Positions 35,372 through 44,214 are shown, counted from the stretch's first letter. The stretch is 64,000 nucleotides of DNA from Mucilaginibacter_A sp041088075 (GCF_041088075.1 NZ_JBGCVY010000022.1:1-64000); one strand, 5' to 3'. A program made the numbers and translations. Notes: generated by a model from the letters alone, not told the origin.

Positions 35372-35476
35372 AAGAAGCATCTAACTATTTCTTTTTTAGG
35401 TTGTTTTTCTGTGTAAAGCAACCGTCATATTGCCTTGTTTTTTCTTCGGAAGCAGGGCTTTTTTGTATTTTTATAT

Positions 35477-36577
35477 ATGCAAATAAGCGAAGATTTTGAT
35501 ACGGTAAAAGAAGTATTGGCTCCCAAAGACGAATACAAACCTTATAAATTATGGATGCCAAAACGGGTTGTGATTACGCCTGATGCTTTGAAAGAGCCTT
35601 ACGGACAGGAAATGTACGAGCGCATTAAAAGCCAGGGTTTGCAGGTTGAAGAATTAAAGAACAACCGCATCACCGGTTTGCGCGGTGCTACCGAACGTGA
35701 AACTTATAAAATTGCTAAAAATACTTTGGCTATTGTCAACGCGCCGCCAAGTGCTTTCAATTTACGCCCAATTCCGCCTTCTGCCGATTGGCAGTTCCAT
35801 TTGGCCGAAGGTTGCCCGGCGCATTGCCAGTATTGTTACCTGGCCGGAAGTTTGTCCGGTCCGCCCGCCATCCGGGTTTTCGCAAATTTGCCTTCTATCC
35901 TAAATAATCTCGAACGTTTTGAACGTTTAAACAAGCCGGTTACTTTTGAGGCCAGTTGTTATACCGACCCTTTGAGTTTAGAACATTTGACTGGCGGGTT
36001 GGAAAAGACCATTAAATTTTTTGGCGAACGCGAAAATAGTTATTTGCGCTTTGTTACCAAGTTTGATGCGGTAAAACCTTTGCTAGATATTCCGCACAAT
36101 GGCCATTCCCGTTTCCGCATCAGTTTAAATGCCGAACCTGTTGCCAAACGTTTGGAAGGCGGCACAGCTTCTGTTCCGGCCCGGATCAAAGCCTTACGTA
36201 AATTAGCGCAACCGAAAGAACTGGGCGGCGGCAATTATCCGATTGGTGTGGTTTTAGCGCCTATTATGCCAATACCGGATTGGGAACAGCATTACAGCAA
36301 TTTGTTCGATCAGTTGGAGCAGAACCTGGATTTTCCTTGTGATCTGACCTTTGAATTGATCAGCCACCGTTTTACGCCGGGTTCTAAAGATGTGTTGATG
36401 GAATGGTATCCGAATACGAGTTTGGAAATGGACGAAGCTTCTCGTGCAACGAAAACCAATAAGTTTGGCGGAACGAAATATGTTTACATCAAGGACACAA
36501 TGAAAGCTTTAAAAACCTTTTTCGAGCAGCAGATTGCCAGGCGTTTCCCAAAGGCTACAATTTTATATTGGACGTAA
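35477..36577 (+). CDS. spore photoproduct lyase-like radical SAM protein
   Basis: 366 aa from the ATG at 35477. The longer frame from 35435 adds no family sequence. The radical SAM cluster is C113xxxC117xxC120 (CPAHCQYCYLAG), the pattern of the SPL subfamily, which repairs UV spore photoproduct in spore formers and occurs more widely without known target. The rest (PVTFEASCYTDPLSLEHLTGG, RFRISLNAEPVAKRLEGGT) fits. Overlap with the convergent MFS gene is 23 bp. A dispersed-motif copy (about 35505) encodes VKEV at the start. The substrate here is not known. Confidence 0.85.
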   Translation: MQISEDFDTVKEVLAPKDEYKPYKLWMPKRVVITPDALKEPYGQEMYERIKSQGLQVEELKNNRITGLRGATERETYKIAKNTLAIVNAPPSAFNLRPIPPSADWQFHLAEGCPAHCQYCYLAGSLSGPPAIRVFANLPSILNNLERFERLNKPVTFEASCYTDPLSLEHLTGGLEKTIKFFGERENSYLRFVTKFDAVKPLLDIPHNGHSRFRISLNAEPVAKRLEGGTASVPARIKALRKLAQPKELGGGNYPIGVVLAPIMPIPDWEQHYSNLFDQLEQNLDFPCDLTFELISHRFTPGSKDVLMEWYPNTSLEMDEASRATKTNKFGGTKYVYIKDTMKALKTFFEQQIARRFPKATILYWT

Positions 36578-37814
36578 GCACGCGTTTCCGCAAATCGCTT
36601 AAATCTCCTGTTCCGGCTTTTTTTAAATACGGGATAAAACAGATAACAGCAATAACGCCGGCTATACCTTCGGCACAAACAATAGCCGAAGCGCCAAAAT
36701 AATGCGCTAAAAAACCAATGAGCAAACTGCCGATCGGTGCCATTCCCTGGAAAGCCATTACATAATAACTGATGACCCGGCCACGCATGTTTTCATCCAC
36801 ATGCGTTTGGATGTATGTATTTGATGCGGCAATTTGTGACAACATGCCAAACTCCGCAGCCATAATAAAACACAAAGCCAGCGGAAACAAGCCGGTCAGC
36901 GAAAACAAAACCAGGCCGATGGCAAATTGTGCGCTGCAATAAGCAATCACTTTCAGCAGGCTTTTTCCGGGTTTTAAAGTAGTCATGTAAATTGCGCCAA
37001 GCAAAGCGCCCAAACCCGATACTGCGTTTAGCCAGCTAAAAGTAGTAACGTTGCCATGAAAGATTTGGGTTGCAAAAACCGGCAGCAAAGTAGAGTAAGG
37101 CATCACAAAAAAACTGGTGCAGGCCATCAGCAAAATAACCGAACGTATGCCGGCGTGCTGCTGCAAATACGTATAGCCTTCGCTCAGTCCCAGCCAAATA
37201 TCCTGCTTGTTGGGCTTTTTTTCGATAGGTGGAATTTTCATCAGCAGCAGCGAAGCAATTACGGCCACAAAGCTGAGGAAGTTGGCCAAAAAACAAATCC
37301 CCTCACCAAAACTGCTTAAAATTACGCCTGCTGCAACCGGGCCAAGCAACCGCGCCAGCGTAACCATGGATGAATTTAAAGCGATGGCATTGGGCAAATC
37401 TTTTTTATCTTCCACCAAATTAATCATCAGCGATTGCCGGGCAGGCGTATCAAAAGCATTAATGATCCCCAAAACCACACTTAAAATAATAATGATGGTG
37501 ATATTGTGGTGACCCGTAAGCACCAGCGCAGCGAGCAGCCCGGCCTGGATCATGGAAGCAATTTGTGTAAACAATAAAGTTTTGTAGCGGCTGTGCCGAT
37601 CTGTAAAAGCGCCGCCATAAGGCGAAAGCAGCATGATCGGGATTTGGCCGGCAAAAACAACTACGCCCAGCATCAGTGCCGAGTGGGTCATGCCGAAGAC
37701 CAGCCAGCTCACGGCCATTCGTTGCATCCAGGTGCCAATGAGCGAGATGGCCTGGCCCGAAAAGTACAACCTGAAATTGGGGTATTTTAATGCCCTTACT
37801 GCCGTTAAATTCAT
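36555..37814 (-). CDS. MFS transporter (enterobactin exporter EntS-like)
   Basis: A 419-aa protein with about 12 hydrophobic segments. The N-terminal YPNFRLYFSGQAISLIGTWMQRMAVSWLVF and the motif TDRHSRYK in the first cytoplasmic loop are typical of the MFS_3/EntS subgroup, whose members export small molecules or are of unknown substrate. The last residues are a cytoplasmic tail (KKAGTGDLSDLRKRV). It is convergent with the radical SAM gene and followed upstream by a dispersed-motif hairpin (37832-37863). The substrate cannot be predicted from the sequence. Confidence 0.85.
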   Translation of the reverse strand: MNLTAVRALKYPNFRLYFSGQAISLIGTWMQRMAVSWLVFGMTHSALMLGVVVFAGQIPIMLLSPYGGAFTDRHSRYKTLLFTQIASMIQAGLLAALVLTGHHNITIIIILSVVLGIINAFDTPARQSLMINLVEDKKDLPNAIALNSSMVTLARLLGPVAAGVILSSFGEGICFLANFLSFVAVIASLLLMKIPPIEKKPNKQDIWLGLSEGYTYLQQHAGIRSVILLMACTSFFVMPYSTLLPVFATQIFHGNVTTFSWLNAVSGLGALLGAIYMTTLKPGKSLLKVIAYCSAQFAIGLVLFSLTGLFPLALCFIMAAEFGMLSQIAASNTYIQTHVDENMRGRVISYYVMAFQGMAPIGSLLIGFLAHYFGASAIVCAEGIAGVIAVICFIPYLKKAGTGDLSDLRKRVLTSNIKL

Positions 37815-37831
37815 TTTTAAAAATAATTTTT

Positions 37832-37879
37832 ACCAATGCTTCTTTTACCGCATAAAAATTGGTGCCATAAAAACAGCAT
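37832..37879. repeat. extended hairpin form of the dispersed motif plus a sister copy
   Basis: ACCAAT (37832-37837) and ATTGGT (37858-37863) close a stem around TTTTA and TAAAA, so the motif TGCTTCTTTTA lies in one arm. TAAAAACAGCAT (37868-37879), the sister form, follows 4 bp later. This is the fullest extended form seen in the window. Confidence 0.75.
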
Positions 37880-37880
37880 C

Positions 37881-40121
37881 CTACTTTTTTAAAGTAGCTT
37901 GACTGGCCAAAACCGGTTTTACAATTACCGGCGGTACTGCTTTTGGTTTAGGCGGAGGCGCTGCTTTTTTAGCTTTTCGCGCCAAACCCGGAATGATGGA
38001 TTCTTTGGAAACCGGCCGGTCTTTTGGCTTCCAGATAAAGCCTTTTAAATATTTGTCGTCATCTTTTAATCGCCCGATAGGCGTTATAAAAGCATCAGGT
38101 TTGCTTAAAAGTACAATTTCACTCGGTTTGTTGTTTTTCAGGTTGATCCTGATCCGGCTGCTCAGCGAATGGTTCATGTTGGTAAACTGGTTGTTCTCAT
38201 AAGTGTAATACAAACTTTCGGCGTTGCCGTCCACAAAAAGCGTACTCAGTTTATTATTCCTGAAAATCCCCCTGATCTTTTTGCCCGAAACCTGGTTAAA
38301 GTACGACGAATCACCCTGTGTGTTCACCACAAAAGAAGAACGGATCAAATCCATATTGTCCAGCTTTTTATTTTTAAGCTGAAGGAAAATCGTATCGGCC
38401 GTCAACTGCGAACCTTCCGCCCAGATAATCGGTTTGATGTACAAGCGCACTAACGAATCGCTGTTGCTGAACGTGATCGAATCGGCAACAGCCTGTAAAT
38501 CAGACTTAAATATTTTGGCGCGGTGCCAGGCCGTAATATTCCGAACGCGGGAAGTATCGCTCAAAACCACTTTCCGCGAAGCATAAACCGGGTCTTTTTC
38601 CAACGCTTTTTTGATCGAATCCTGTCGTGCGATCCGCAGTTTTCGCAAAGCGGCCGTGTCTGGCGCACGTTTTTTTTCTACTTTCGGCAAAATCATTTTT
38701 CCAAAAAATTCGCGGTGCCAGTAAGTGGTGTCCTGCAAGTTCCGCAAATCAAGCTGCACAGCTTCCAGTTCGTTTTTCCCTTTGATGCGTGGTTTTGGCC
38801 GCGACCGTGCTTTGATCGAAGTATCGCGCAACCCATATAAACGCATTTTTTCGCGCCTTTCTTTTTCGGCTTTAAAAGTAAGGATTTGCGTTTCCAGCGT
38901 ATCGGCCGTCATATAAATTGAATCCCGTTTCGTAATCACCGTATCTTTTACCAGCGTTCGGATCGGTTTTTCAGCAACAGCCAGTTTTGCCGGAGAACTT
39001 TTTGCCGGTTCGTTTTTTGGCGATGCTGTTTTTACCGTACTATTTTTGGTGTTGGCTTTGGGTTGGTTTTTTGGCGATGCTGTTTTTACCGTACTATTTT
39101 TGGTATTGACTACTGGTTGGTTTTTGGGCGATGCTGTTTTTACCGTACTATTTTTGGTGTTTAAAGTTTTTGCAGAAGTTGCCGGTGCTTCTTTTACCGC
39201 ATATTTTTCGGGATGTTTCAGCGAATCGCGGTTCACCGAATCGCGCTGCTCGGTTACAAAAATCACGTAGGCGTTTTTGGTAACCACCGTCCGTTCCTGC
39301 GCTTTGTAATAATTAGCCAAGTCGCCGCGCAGGTTGATGCGTTGCTCGGTATCGTTAAAAACAATGCGGCCATTGGCGCGGCCAAAACCCTTTATGTCGT
39401 CAAAAAATAAAGTATCGCCCACTAAAGTTCTGCTTCCGCTGTCGTAACGGTTGTTTTTGGTGCCCAAAGCTTGCTGCGTAATCGTGTTGTACGTGCCAAA
39501 TTCGGTGTACAACGTGTCGGTTTTTTGGTAGATGTGCGTTGGCCCGTAAAAGTAAGCGATCTTGGAATTGGAGTTGTAACGCATCGTGTCTGATTTTACC
39601 AGCGCATCTTTTCCCGTCAAAACCACATTGTACCGAAAATAAGCATCGCGCGAAAAAGCAAAATAATAACCGTTGCGGCTTACCAAAGTGTTCTCTTTTT
39701 GGGTGAGTTTTCCGCCTTCAACATAAGTTCCGTAGCGGGTTTGCGTGTTGTAATTAAGGTGGTCGGTGGTTAGCGTGGCATCCTTATCCACCAAAATAAC
39801 ATGGTTGGTCAGGATGGCAATATGCGTGTTGCCGTTGTAGTTTAGCAGATCAGAATAGATATTCAGCGTATCAGCCTGATGGATAACGACGTGGCCAAAA
39901 GCATCAAAAGCATTTTTTTGGGGGTAAAAATAAGCGCTGTCGGATTGCAAAGTGGCGTTTTCGTGCTGAAAAGTGCCGTTGTAAACTTTCAGAAAATCTC
40001 TATTTTTAGAAAGCACAGTCCTGCTGGAAGAAACCAGGTTAACTTTGGCCGTTTTTTTTTGCTGCGCCCAACCGTAACCGCCCAACAGCAACAAACAAAA
40101 CGTGATCAATATTTTCTGCAC
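37881..40121 (-). CDS. OstA-like outer membrane biogenesis protein
   Basis: A 746-aa secreted protein with a signal peptide (about 20 residues ending YGWAQ). The first 300 residues contain the OstA/LptA-like repeated beta strands (LKVYNGTFQHENATLQSDSAYFY, FDAFGHVVIHQADTLNIYSDLLNYNG). The family is linked to outer-membrane lipid transport. Residues about 310-370 contain three tandem 18-residue repeats of type NTKNSTVKTASPKNQP (DNA unit 54 bp, 39021-39170), each made from a sister-motif copy. A second OstA-like strand region follows and the C-terminus is Lys/Pro-rich. It is not the classical LptD. Confidence 0.82.
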   Translation of the reverse strand: MQKILITFCLLLLGGYGWAQQKKTAKVNLVSSSRTVLSKNRDFLKVYNGTFQHENATLQSDSAYFYPQKNAFDAFGHVVIHQADTLNIYSDLLNYNGNTHIAILTNHVILVDKDATLTTDHLNYNTQTRYGTYVEGGKLTQKENTLVSRNGYYFAFSRDAYFRYNVVLTGKDALVKSDTMRYNSNSKIAYFYGPTHIYQKTDTLYTEFGTYNTITQQALGTKNNRYDSGSRTLVGDTLFFDDIKGFGRANGRIVFNDTEQRINLRGDLANYYKAQERTVVTKNAYVIFVTEQRDSVNRDSLKHPEKYAVKEAPATSAKTLNTKNSTVKTASPKNQPVVNTKNSTVKTASPKNQPKANTKNSTVKTASPKNEPAKSSPAKLAVAEKPIRTLVKDTVITKRDSIYMTADTLETQILTFKAEKERREKMRLYGLRDTSIKARSRPKPRIKGKNELEAVQLDLRNLQDTTYWHREFFGKMILPKVEKKRAPDTAALRKLRIARQDSIKKALEKDPVYASRKVVLSDTSRVRNITAWHRAKIFKSDLQAVADSITFSNSDSLVRLYIKPIIWAEGSQLTADTIFLQLKNKKLDNMDLIRSSFVVNTQGDSSYFNQVSGKKIRGIFRNNKLSTLFVDGNAESLYYTYENNQFTNMNHSLSSRIRINLKNNKPSEIVLLSKPDAFITPIGRLKDDDKYLKGFIWKPKDRPVSKESIIPGLARKAKKAAPPPKPKAVPPVIVKPVLASQATLKK
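39021..39170 (-). repeat. three tandem 54-bp repeats in the OstA-like gene built on the sister motif
   Basis: Units begin at 39021, 39075 and 39129, each with cgatgctgtttttaccgtac, so each carries ATGCTGTTTTTA (the reverse complement of TAAAAACAGCAT). The unit encodes VKTASPKN(Q/E)P. Spacing between units is exactly 54 bp, so the frame is kept. Confidence 0.85.
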
Positions 40122-40137
40122 AACACAAAATTAAATT

Positions 40138-40168
40138 TTTGAACGGGTAACCAAAACAATTAAATTTG
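40138..40168 (+). promoter_or_regulatory. Bacteroidota promoter for tilS (-33 and -7 boxes)
   Basis: TTTG at 40138-40141, 19 bp, then TAAATTTG at 40161-40168 fit the Bacteroidota consensus TTTG-N19-21-TAnnTTTG. This is the best promoter in the window. The TTG start at 40166 lies inside the box, so the ATG at 40175 is used with a near-leaderless transcript. Confidence 0.8.
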
Positions 40169-40174
40169 AACCTG

Positions 40175-41515
40175 ATGCTTCCCGTACAACAATTTCAGGA
40201 ATTTGCCCAGCGGCATGCTCTTTTTACCCCGCAAAATTTGGTGCTGGCGGCAGTGAGCGGCGGCAAAGATTCTGTTTTACTGGCGCACCTGCTTAAAAGT
40301 TCTGGCTTTAAATTTGCCCTAGCGCATTGTAATTTTTTGCTCCGCGGAGAAGAATCACAGCGCGACCAAAATTTTACTGCAAATTTAGCCGATCAGTTGC
40401 AAGTGCCGTTTTTTTTAACAGAATTTAACACCGAAAATTATGCCGCTAAAAACAGCATTTCCATCCAAATGGCCGCGCGGAAATTGCGTTACGAATGGTT
40501 CGACCAACTTTGTGCCGAACACAATTATGATTGCATCGCCCTGGCGCACCACCAAAATGACGCCGTTGAAACCATCTTGTTAAACTTAACGCGCGGCACC
40601 GGAATTGCCGGCCTGCACGGAATTTTACCGAAAAATGGAAAATTGGTTAGGCCGATGCTGTTTTTATCTAAAGAAAATATAGACCAGATTTGTGCTGAAG
40701 AAAAACTGACTTTTGTGGAAGACAGTTCTAACATTTCCACCAAATATGCGCGCAACAAAATCCGGTTGGAAGTAGTGCCTAAGCTGAAAGAACTCAACCC
40801 AAACCTCGAAAAAACATTTGAACAAAACCTGGAGCGTTTCCGCGAGTTGGAAGCTTTGCTGGAAAACCAGTTGAAGCAACTGCGCGATACTGTTTTTATC
40901 AGGCAAAATTTGGAAACACGGATCAAGTTGGAAAGCCTTCGCCAACTAAATCCACAAAAACTATTGCTTTTTGGTTTGCTGCACGAATTTAATTTTAGCG
41001 AACAAGTGGTAAAAGATTTGCTGCTTTCCCTCGAAAAACACTCCGGAAAAGTTTTTGAATCGCCATCGCACCAACTAATTTTAGACCGGACCGAAATCAT
41101 TATCCATCCCAAAAAAACACTGATAAAAGAAGCATTGCTGATTTTGGAAAACCAAAACGAAATTCATTTCCAGGGTTTTAAGTTGAAGCTTTTGCACGAT
41201 GATTCAGCCTTGATCGTTAAAAATAACCCGATGGCAGCTTCCGTTGATGCCGAAAAAATCATCTTCCCGCTCACTTTGCGCAACTGGCAAACCGGCGATT
41301 ATTTTTTCCCGCTGGGGATGCAGCAGCGCCAAAAACTAAGCGACTTTTTTATCCACCAAAAGCTGCCTTTGCACCAAAAATCGAACGTTCCTGTTTTGGT
41401 AAATGGCAACCAGGAAATCATTTGGGTTTGTGGTTTCCGGCTGGACGACCGGTACAAAGTGCGCGCCCAAACCAAAAAAGTTGTTATCTTCGAATTGTCC
41501 AACCTTGTAACATGA
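40175..41515 (+). CDS. tilS: tRNA(Ile)-lysidine synthase
   Basis: 446 aa from the ATG at 40175. The enzyme changes C34 to lysidine in tRNA(Ile2), so that AUA is read as isoleucine. It is essential in bacteria that use it. The PP-loop ATP motif is SGGKDS at residues 28-33, LAHHQNDAVETILLNL is the second family block, and a long C-terminal region with LRNWQTGDYFFPLGM and KLSDFFIHQKLP follows. Three dispersed motif copies lie in the gene, of which 41127 encodes IKEAL. It shares ATGA with the next gene. Confidence 0.94.
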   Translation: MLPVQQFQEFAQRHALFTPQNLVLAAVSGGKDSVLLAHLLKSSGFKFALAHCNFLLRGEESQRDQNFTANLADQLQVPFFLTEFNTENYAAKNSISIQMAARKLRYEWFDQLCAEHNYDCIALAHHQNDAVETILLNLTRGTGIAGLHGILPKNGKLVRPMLFLSKENIDQICAEEKLTFVEDSSNISTKYARNKIRLEVVPKLKELNPNLEKTFEQNLERFRELEALLENQLKQLRDTVFIRQNLETRIKLESLRQLNPQKLLLFGLLHEFNFSEQVVKDLLLSLEKHSGKVFESPSHQLILDRTEIIIHPKKTLIKEALLILENQNEIHFQGFKLKLLHDDSALIVKNNPMAASVDAEKIIFPLTLRNWQTGDYFFPLGMQQRQKLSDFFIHQKLPLHQKSNVPVLVNGNQEIIWVCGFRLDDRYKVRAQTKKVVIFELSNLVT

Positions 41516-41997
41516 GCACAAAACCGGCTTTTACCGAAAAGCAATACCTCGGCCGCGAGTTTATCCCGATCACCATCCGTTTGGCATTGGCCATCCTTTG
41601 TTTTGCCATTTATTTTTTTACCGCCGAGCGCGAGCGCAACGGTGATTTGCTGCTGGTGGTTGGTTTCGGCATTTTGGTGATTTCCATCATCATCGGTTTT
41701 ATGCTGCATTTCCGTATCAGGGTACTTAACAAAAGTGTGCTGGTTGACGGTTTGTGGACCACGCAATTGGTCAAGATTGACTTAAACAGCATTACCCACG
41801 TCGAGCAGAAACCGTATAGCCGTTATATCCTAAACAACCCGGTTTACAATTTGCATAAAAAAGGGACCATCCGTTTTTACACCGGCGGCAATTGTGCGGT
41901 GCATTTAACCGACCGGGATGGTTTGGTTTATATCATCGGTTCGCTATATCCAAATGAATTGGAACGGGCGATTTTGGGGGAAATGGGGAAGCGTTAA
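41512..41997 (+). CDS. hypothetical membrane protein with PH-like domain
   Basis: 161 aa from the ATG at 41512, which overlaps the tilS stop by 4 bp (ATGA). Two hydrophobic segments (about residues 22-38 and 46-66) are followed by a soluble part of about 90 residues, VLVDGLWTTQLVKIDLNSITHVEQKPYS to IGSLYPNELERAI, which looks like the small beta-sandwich seen in bacterial PH-type domains. I do not recognise a named family. The coupling to tilS is likely only a matter of shared transcription. Confidence 0.6.
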   Translation: MSTKPAFTEKQYLGREFIPITIRLALAILCFAIYFFTAERERNGDLLLVVGFGILVISIIIGFMLHFRIRVLNKSVLVDGLWTTQLVKIDLNSITHVEQKPYSRYILNNPVYNLHKKGTIRFYTGGNCAVHLTDRDGLVYIIGSLYPNELERAILGEMGKR

Positions 41998-42163
41998 TTT
42001 TTTTGTTAATAGTTCATAGTCAATTGTTAACGGTTTGAAAATTTGCACTTAAATATTTATCCAGCTAAACCAAGTACTTTAAATAGTTAACACCTATATC
42101 CAAGACATAAAAGAAATTTTATCTAAAGCGCGACAAACAGCATATACTGCCATTAACGCTTCA

Positions 42164-43099
42164 ATGGTACAAGCTTATTGGCAAATAGGCAAACGGATTG
42201 TAGAACAAGAACAAGAAGGGGAAAAGCGTGCAGCATACGGTGGGCAGGTTTTAAAGGAATTATCAATAGCACTTACTACTGAATTTGGAAAGGGGTTTTC
42301 CGCTGCTAATCTTCGTAACTTCAGGCAGTTTTATCTAACTTATCCTAACCAGAAGATTTGCTACACACTGTGTAGCAAATTAACCTGGAGCCATAACAGG
42401 TTAATCATGAGGATTGATGATACTGATGCCCGAAATTGGTATCTAAAAGAAGCAGCAGAGCAAGGATGGAGTGTAAGGGCTTTGGAACGTAATTTGGATA
42501 CACTTTACTATCAGCGCTTGCTTTCTTCGCAAAAAGGGCAGAAGAGTTTAACGGATAGCCAATCATTAGAAAAATCAAATCCTGCCGACTTTATAAAAGA
42601 CCCTTATGTTTTTGAGTTTTTAAATATTCCCCAACCATTTACTTCATCAGAAAAGGAAATAGAAACGGCTCTTATCGAAAACCTCCAACAGTTTTTGTTA
42701 GAATTAGGCAAAGGATTTTCCTTTGTAGGAAGGCAATTTAGGATCAGTTCAGAAACAGAGCATTACTATATTGATCTCGTTTTTTACAATTATCTGCTCA
42801 AATGTTTTGTTTTGATTGACCTTAAAGCAGGAAAGTTGTCGCATCAGGATATTGGGCAGATGGATATGTACCGCAGAATGTTTGATGACTTGAAAAAAAC
42901 CGAAGGCGATAACCCTACCATTGGTATTATTCTTTGTATGGAAAAAAGCGAAACGGTAGTAAAATATTCTGTAATGAATGATAATCCTGCACTGTTTGCT
43001 GCAAAATACAAACCATATCTTCCCACAGAAGCAGAATTGATTACAGAAATAGAAAGGGAAAAAATAAGGTTAAAACTATTAAACGTTAAACATGAATAA
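42164..43099 (+). CDS. YhcG-type PDDEXK nuclease family protein (DUF1016)
   Basis: 311 aa from the ATG at 42164. Residues 1-130 are the DUF1016 N-terminal domain (GKRIVEQEQEGEKRAAYGGQVLKEL, ICYTLCSKLTWSHNRLIMRIDD). The C-terminal half is the PDDEXK nuclease domain: YYIDLVFYNYLLKCFVLIDLKAGK holds the acidic and Lys catalytic residues. Family members are accessory nucleases. The frame upstream (42087-42163) continues the family sequence, TYIQDIKEILSKARQTAYTAINASM, but has no ATG, GTG or TTG, so the annotated start may be too late or the original start was lost. It stands alone. Confidence 0.85.
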   Translation: MVQAYWQIGKRIVEQEQEGEKRAAYGGQVLKELSIALTTEFGKGFSAANLRNFRQFYLTYPNQKICYTLCSKLTWSHNRLIMRIDDTDARNWYLKEAAEQGWSVRALERNLDTLYYQRLLSSQKGQKSLTDSQSLEKSNPADFIKDPYVFEFLNIPQPFTSSEKEIETALIENLQQFLLELGKGFSFVGRQFRISSETEHYYIDLVFYNYLLKCFVLIDLKAGKLSHQDIGQMDMYRRMFDDLKKTEGDNPTIGIILCMEKSETVVKYSVMNDNPALFAAKYKPYLPTEAELITEIEREKIRLKLLNVKHE

Positions 43100-43134
43100 G
43101 CCTTAATTTTTACTTTCCCCTCACACCGCCCCAC

Positions 43135-43164
43135 TTGCCACTCCTCATAAAAAACTTATATTTG
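43135..43164 (+). promoter_or_regulatory. Bacteroidota promoter for the cys operon
   Basis: TTG (43135-43137) and TATATTTG (43157-43164) are 19 bp apart, fitting the Bacteroidota consensus with one change in the first box. It lies about 27 bp before the riboswitch. Confidence 0.7.
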
Positions 43165-43190
43165 CAGCACTCCACACTATCAAAGTTTGG

Positions 43191-43291
43191 TTTATACAGA
43201 AGAGGTGAGAGGTCAGGCTCTAAAACCCTCTGGCAACCCGCAAATTTGTGATGCAAGGTGCCAAATCCTGCTCCGCAAGGAGGACTATAAA
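43191..43291 (+). ncRNA. SAM riboswitch (SAM-I/S-box class) before cysH
   Basis: The core sequence shows CTGGCAACC and AAGGTGCCAAATCCTGC, the most conserved parts of the SAM-I class (GGCAACC and GGTGCTAATTCC). TTTATA at the 5' end and TATAAA at the 3' end would form P1. AGAGG and CCTCT form P2, and the CTCC-GCAA-GGAG stem near the end forms P4. S-adenosylmethionine binding would reduce expression of sulfur genes, so the following cysH-cysD-cysN unit is probably controlled by this RNA. It is about 100 nt long, and about 160 bp lie between it and the cysH start. Confidence 0.88.
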
Positions 43292-43298
43292 TTGAAAA

Positions 43299-43388
43299 AT
43301 GAAAAGAACTGTTTTTACCACCCTTTTTTGTACGCCTGCCATCATTGACAAAGGCTTTTGTTTAGGTTTTATCCATAATTTATATTGA
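43299..43388 (+). CDS. possible 29-aa leader peptide before cysH
   Basis: ATG at 43299 reads MKRTVFTTLFCTPAIIDKGF and ends at TGA 43386-43388. It lies directly behind the riboswitch. It contains two Cys codons, which could matter for a sulfur-regulated leader, but no ribosome site is apparent and the reading is short. A second tiny ORF starts at its last base. Evidence is weak. Confidence 0.25.
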   Translation: MKRTVFTTLFCTPAIIDKGFCLGFIHNLY

Positions 43389-43447
43389 TGAAAACAAAAG
43401 AAATCAATCGGAAAACAGCAGGAGCAAATACCCCACAAAATCCATAG
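43388..43447 (+). CDS. possible 19-aa leader peptide overlapping the first
   Basis: ATG at 43388 shares its A with the TGA of the previous reading (TGATG). It reads MKTKEINRKTAGANTPQNP and ends at TAG 43445-43447, five bases before the cysH ATG (43453). Such coupling could carry ribosomes to cysH. There is no known family and this may be chance. Confidence 0.22.
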   Translation: MKTKEINRKTAGANTPQNP

Positions 43448-43452
43448 ATTAT

Positions 43453-44214
43453 ATGACGGAAGTTCAAACTAAACTCCTGCAACTGAAAAAAGAGGTTAAA
43501 AATATACCGCTAAAAGAAGCATTGCAATTGGTGGCAGCGCGTTTTCCGGGGCAGGTTGCTTTTTCCACTTCTTTTGGGATGGAAGACCAGGTGATTACAC
43601 ATGTGATCGGAAAAAATAAAATCCCGATGAAGGTTTTTACGTTGGACACCGGTCGGCTTTTTAACGAAACGTACGAAGTTTGGTCGGCCACGGCAAATGC
43701 TTTTGATTTGCAAATTGACCCTTATTATCCGGATGCCGAAGAAATTCAGAATTTTGTAAGAGAAAAAGGCATTAACAGCATGTATTTGTCCGTTGATAAC
43801 CGAAAAGAATGTTGCCGCATCCGCAAAATTGAGCCGTTAAAAAGAGCATTACAAGGCGTGGCGGTTTGGGTTACGGGCGTTCGTGCGGCGCAATCCGTAA
43901 ATCGGCAAAACTTTAAGATGTTTGAGTGGGACGATGCTTTTCAACTCATCAAATTCAACCCGCTGCTGCACTGCAGCGACCAGGATGTGGCCGATTTCGT
44001 TCAGCAAAACAACACGCCTTACAACAAATTACACGATCAGGGTTTTTTAAGCATCGGCTGCGCGCCTTGCACGCGTGCCATCCATTTTGGCGAAGACCCA
44101 CGTGCCGGCCGCTGGTGGTGGGAAGATTCTAAAAAAGAATGCGGCTTGCATCAAACCAAAATACTGGCTGATATTACCGACCCGGAATTAACACAAAACG
44201 ACTTACATTCATGA
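43453..44214 (+). CDS. cysH: adenylyl-sulfate (APS) / PAPS reductase
   Basis: A 253-aa enzyme that reduces APS or PAPS to sulfite with thioredoxin. The four Cys of the [4Fe-4S] type are present: C120/C121 in KECCRIRK and C203/C206 in IGCAPCTRA. This points to an APS reductase rather than a cluster-free PAPS reductase. The catalytic Cys230 is in KKECGLHQTK. PP-loop-like STSFGMEDQ lies at about residue 36. It shares ATGA with cysD. A dispersed motif (43511) encodes LKEAL at the start. It lies behind a SAM riboswitch, so it should fall when methionine is plentiful. Confidence 0.93.
   Translation: MTEVQTKLLQLKKEVKNIPLKEALQLVAARFPGQVAFSTSFGMEDQVITHVIGKNKIPMKVFTLDTGRLFNETYEVWSATANAFDLQIDPYYPDAEEIQNFVREKGINSMYLSVDNRKECCRIRKIEPLKRALQGVAVWVTGVRAAQSVNRQNFKMFEWDDAFQLIKFNPLLHCSDQDVADFVQQNNTPYNKLHDQGFLSIGCAPCTRAIHFGEDPRAGRWWWEDSKKECGLHQTKILADITDPELTQNDLHS

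Noticed and set aside
40525..41112. Antisense ORF of 195 aa in tilS
   Set aside because: Shadow of tilS; composition rich in Ser and Arg, no motif.
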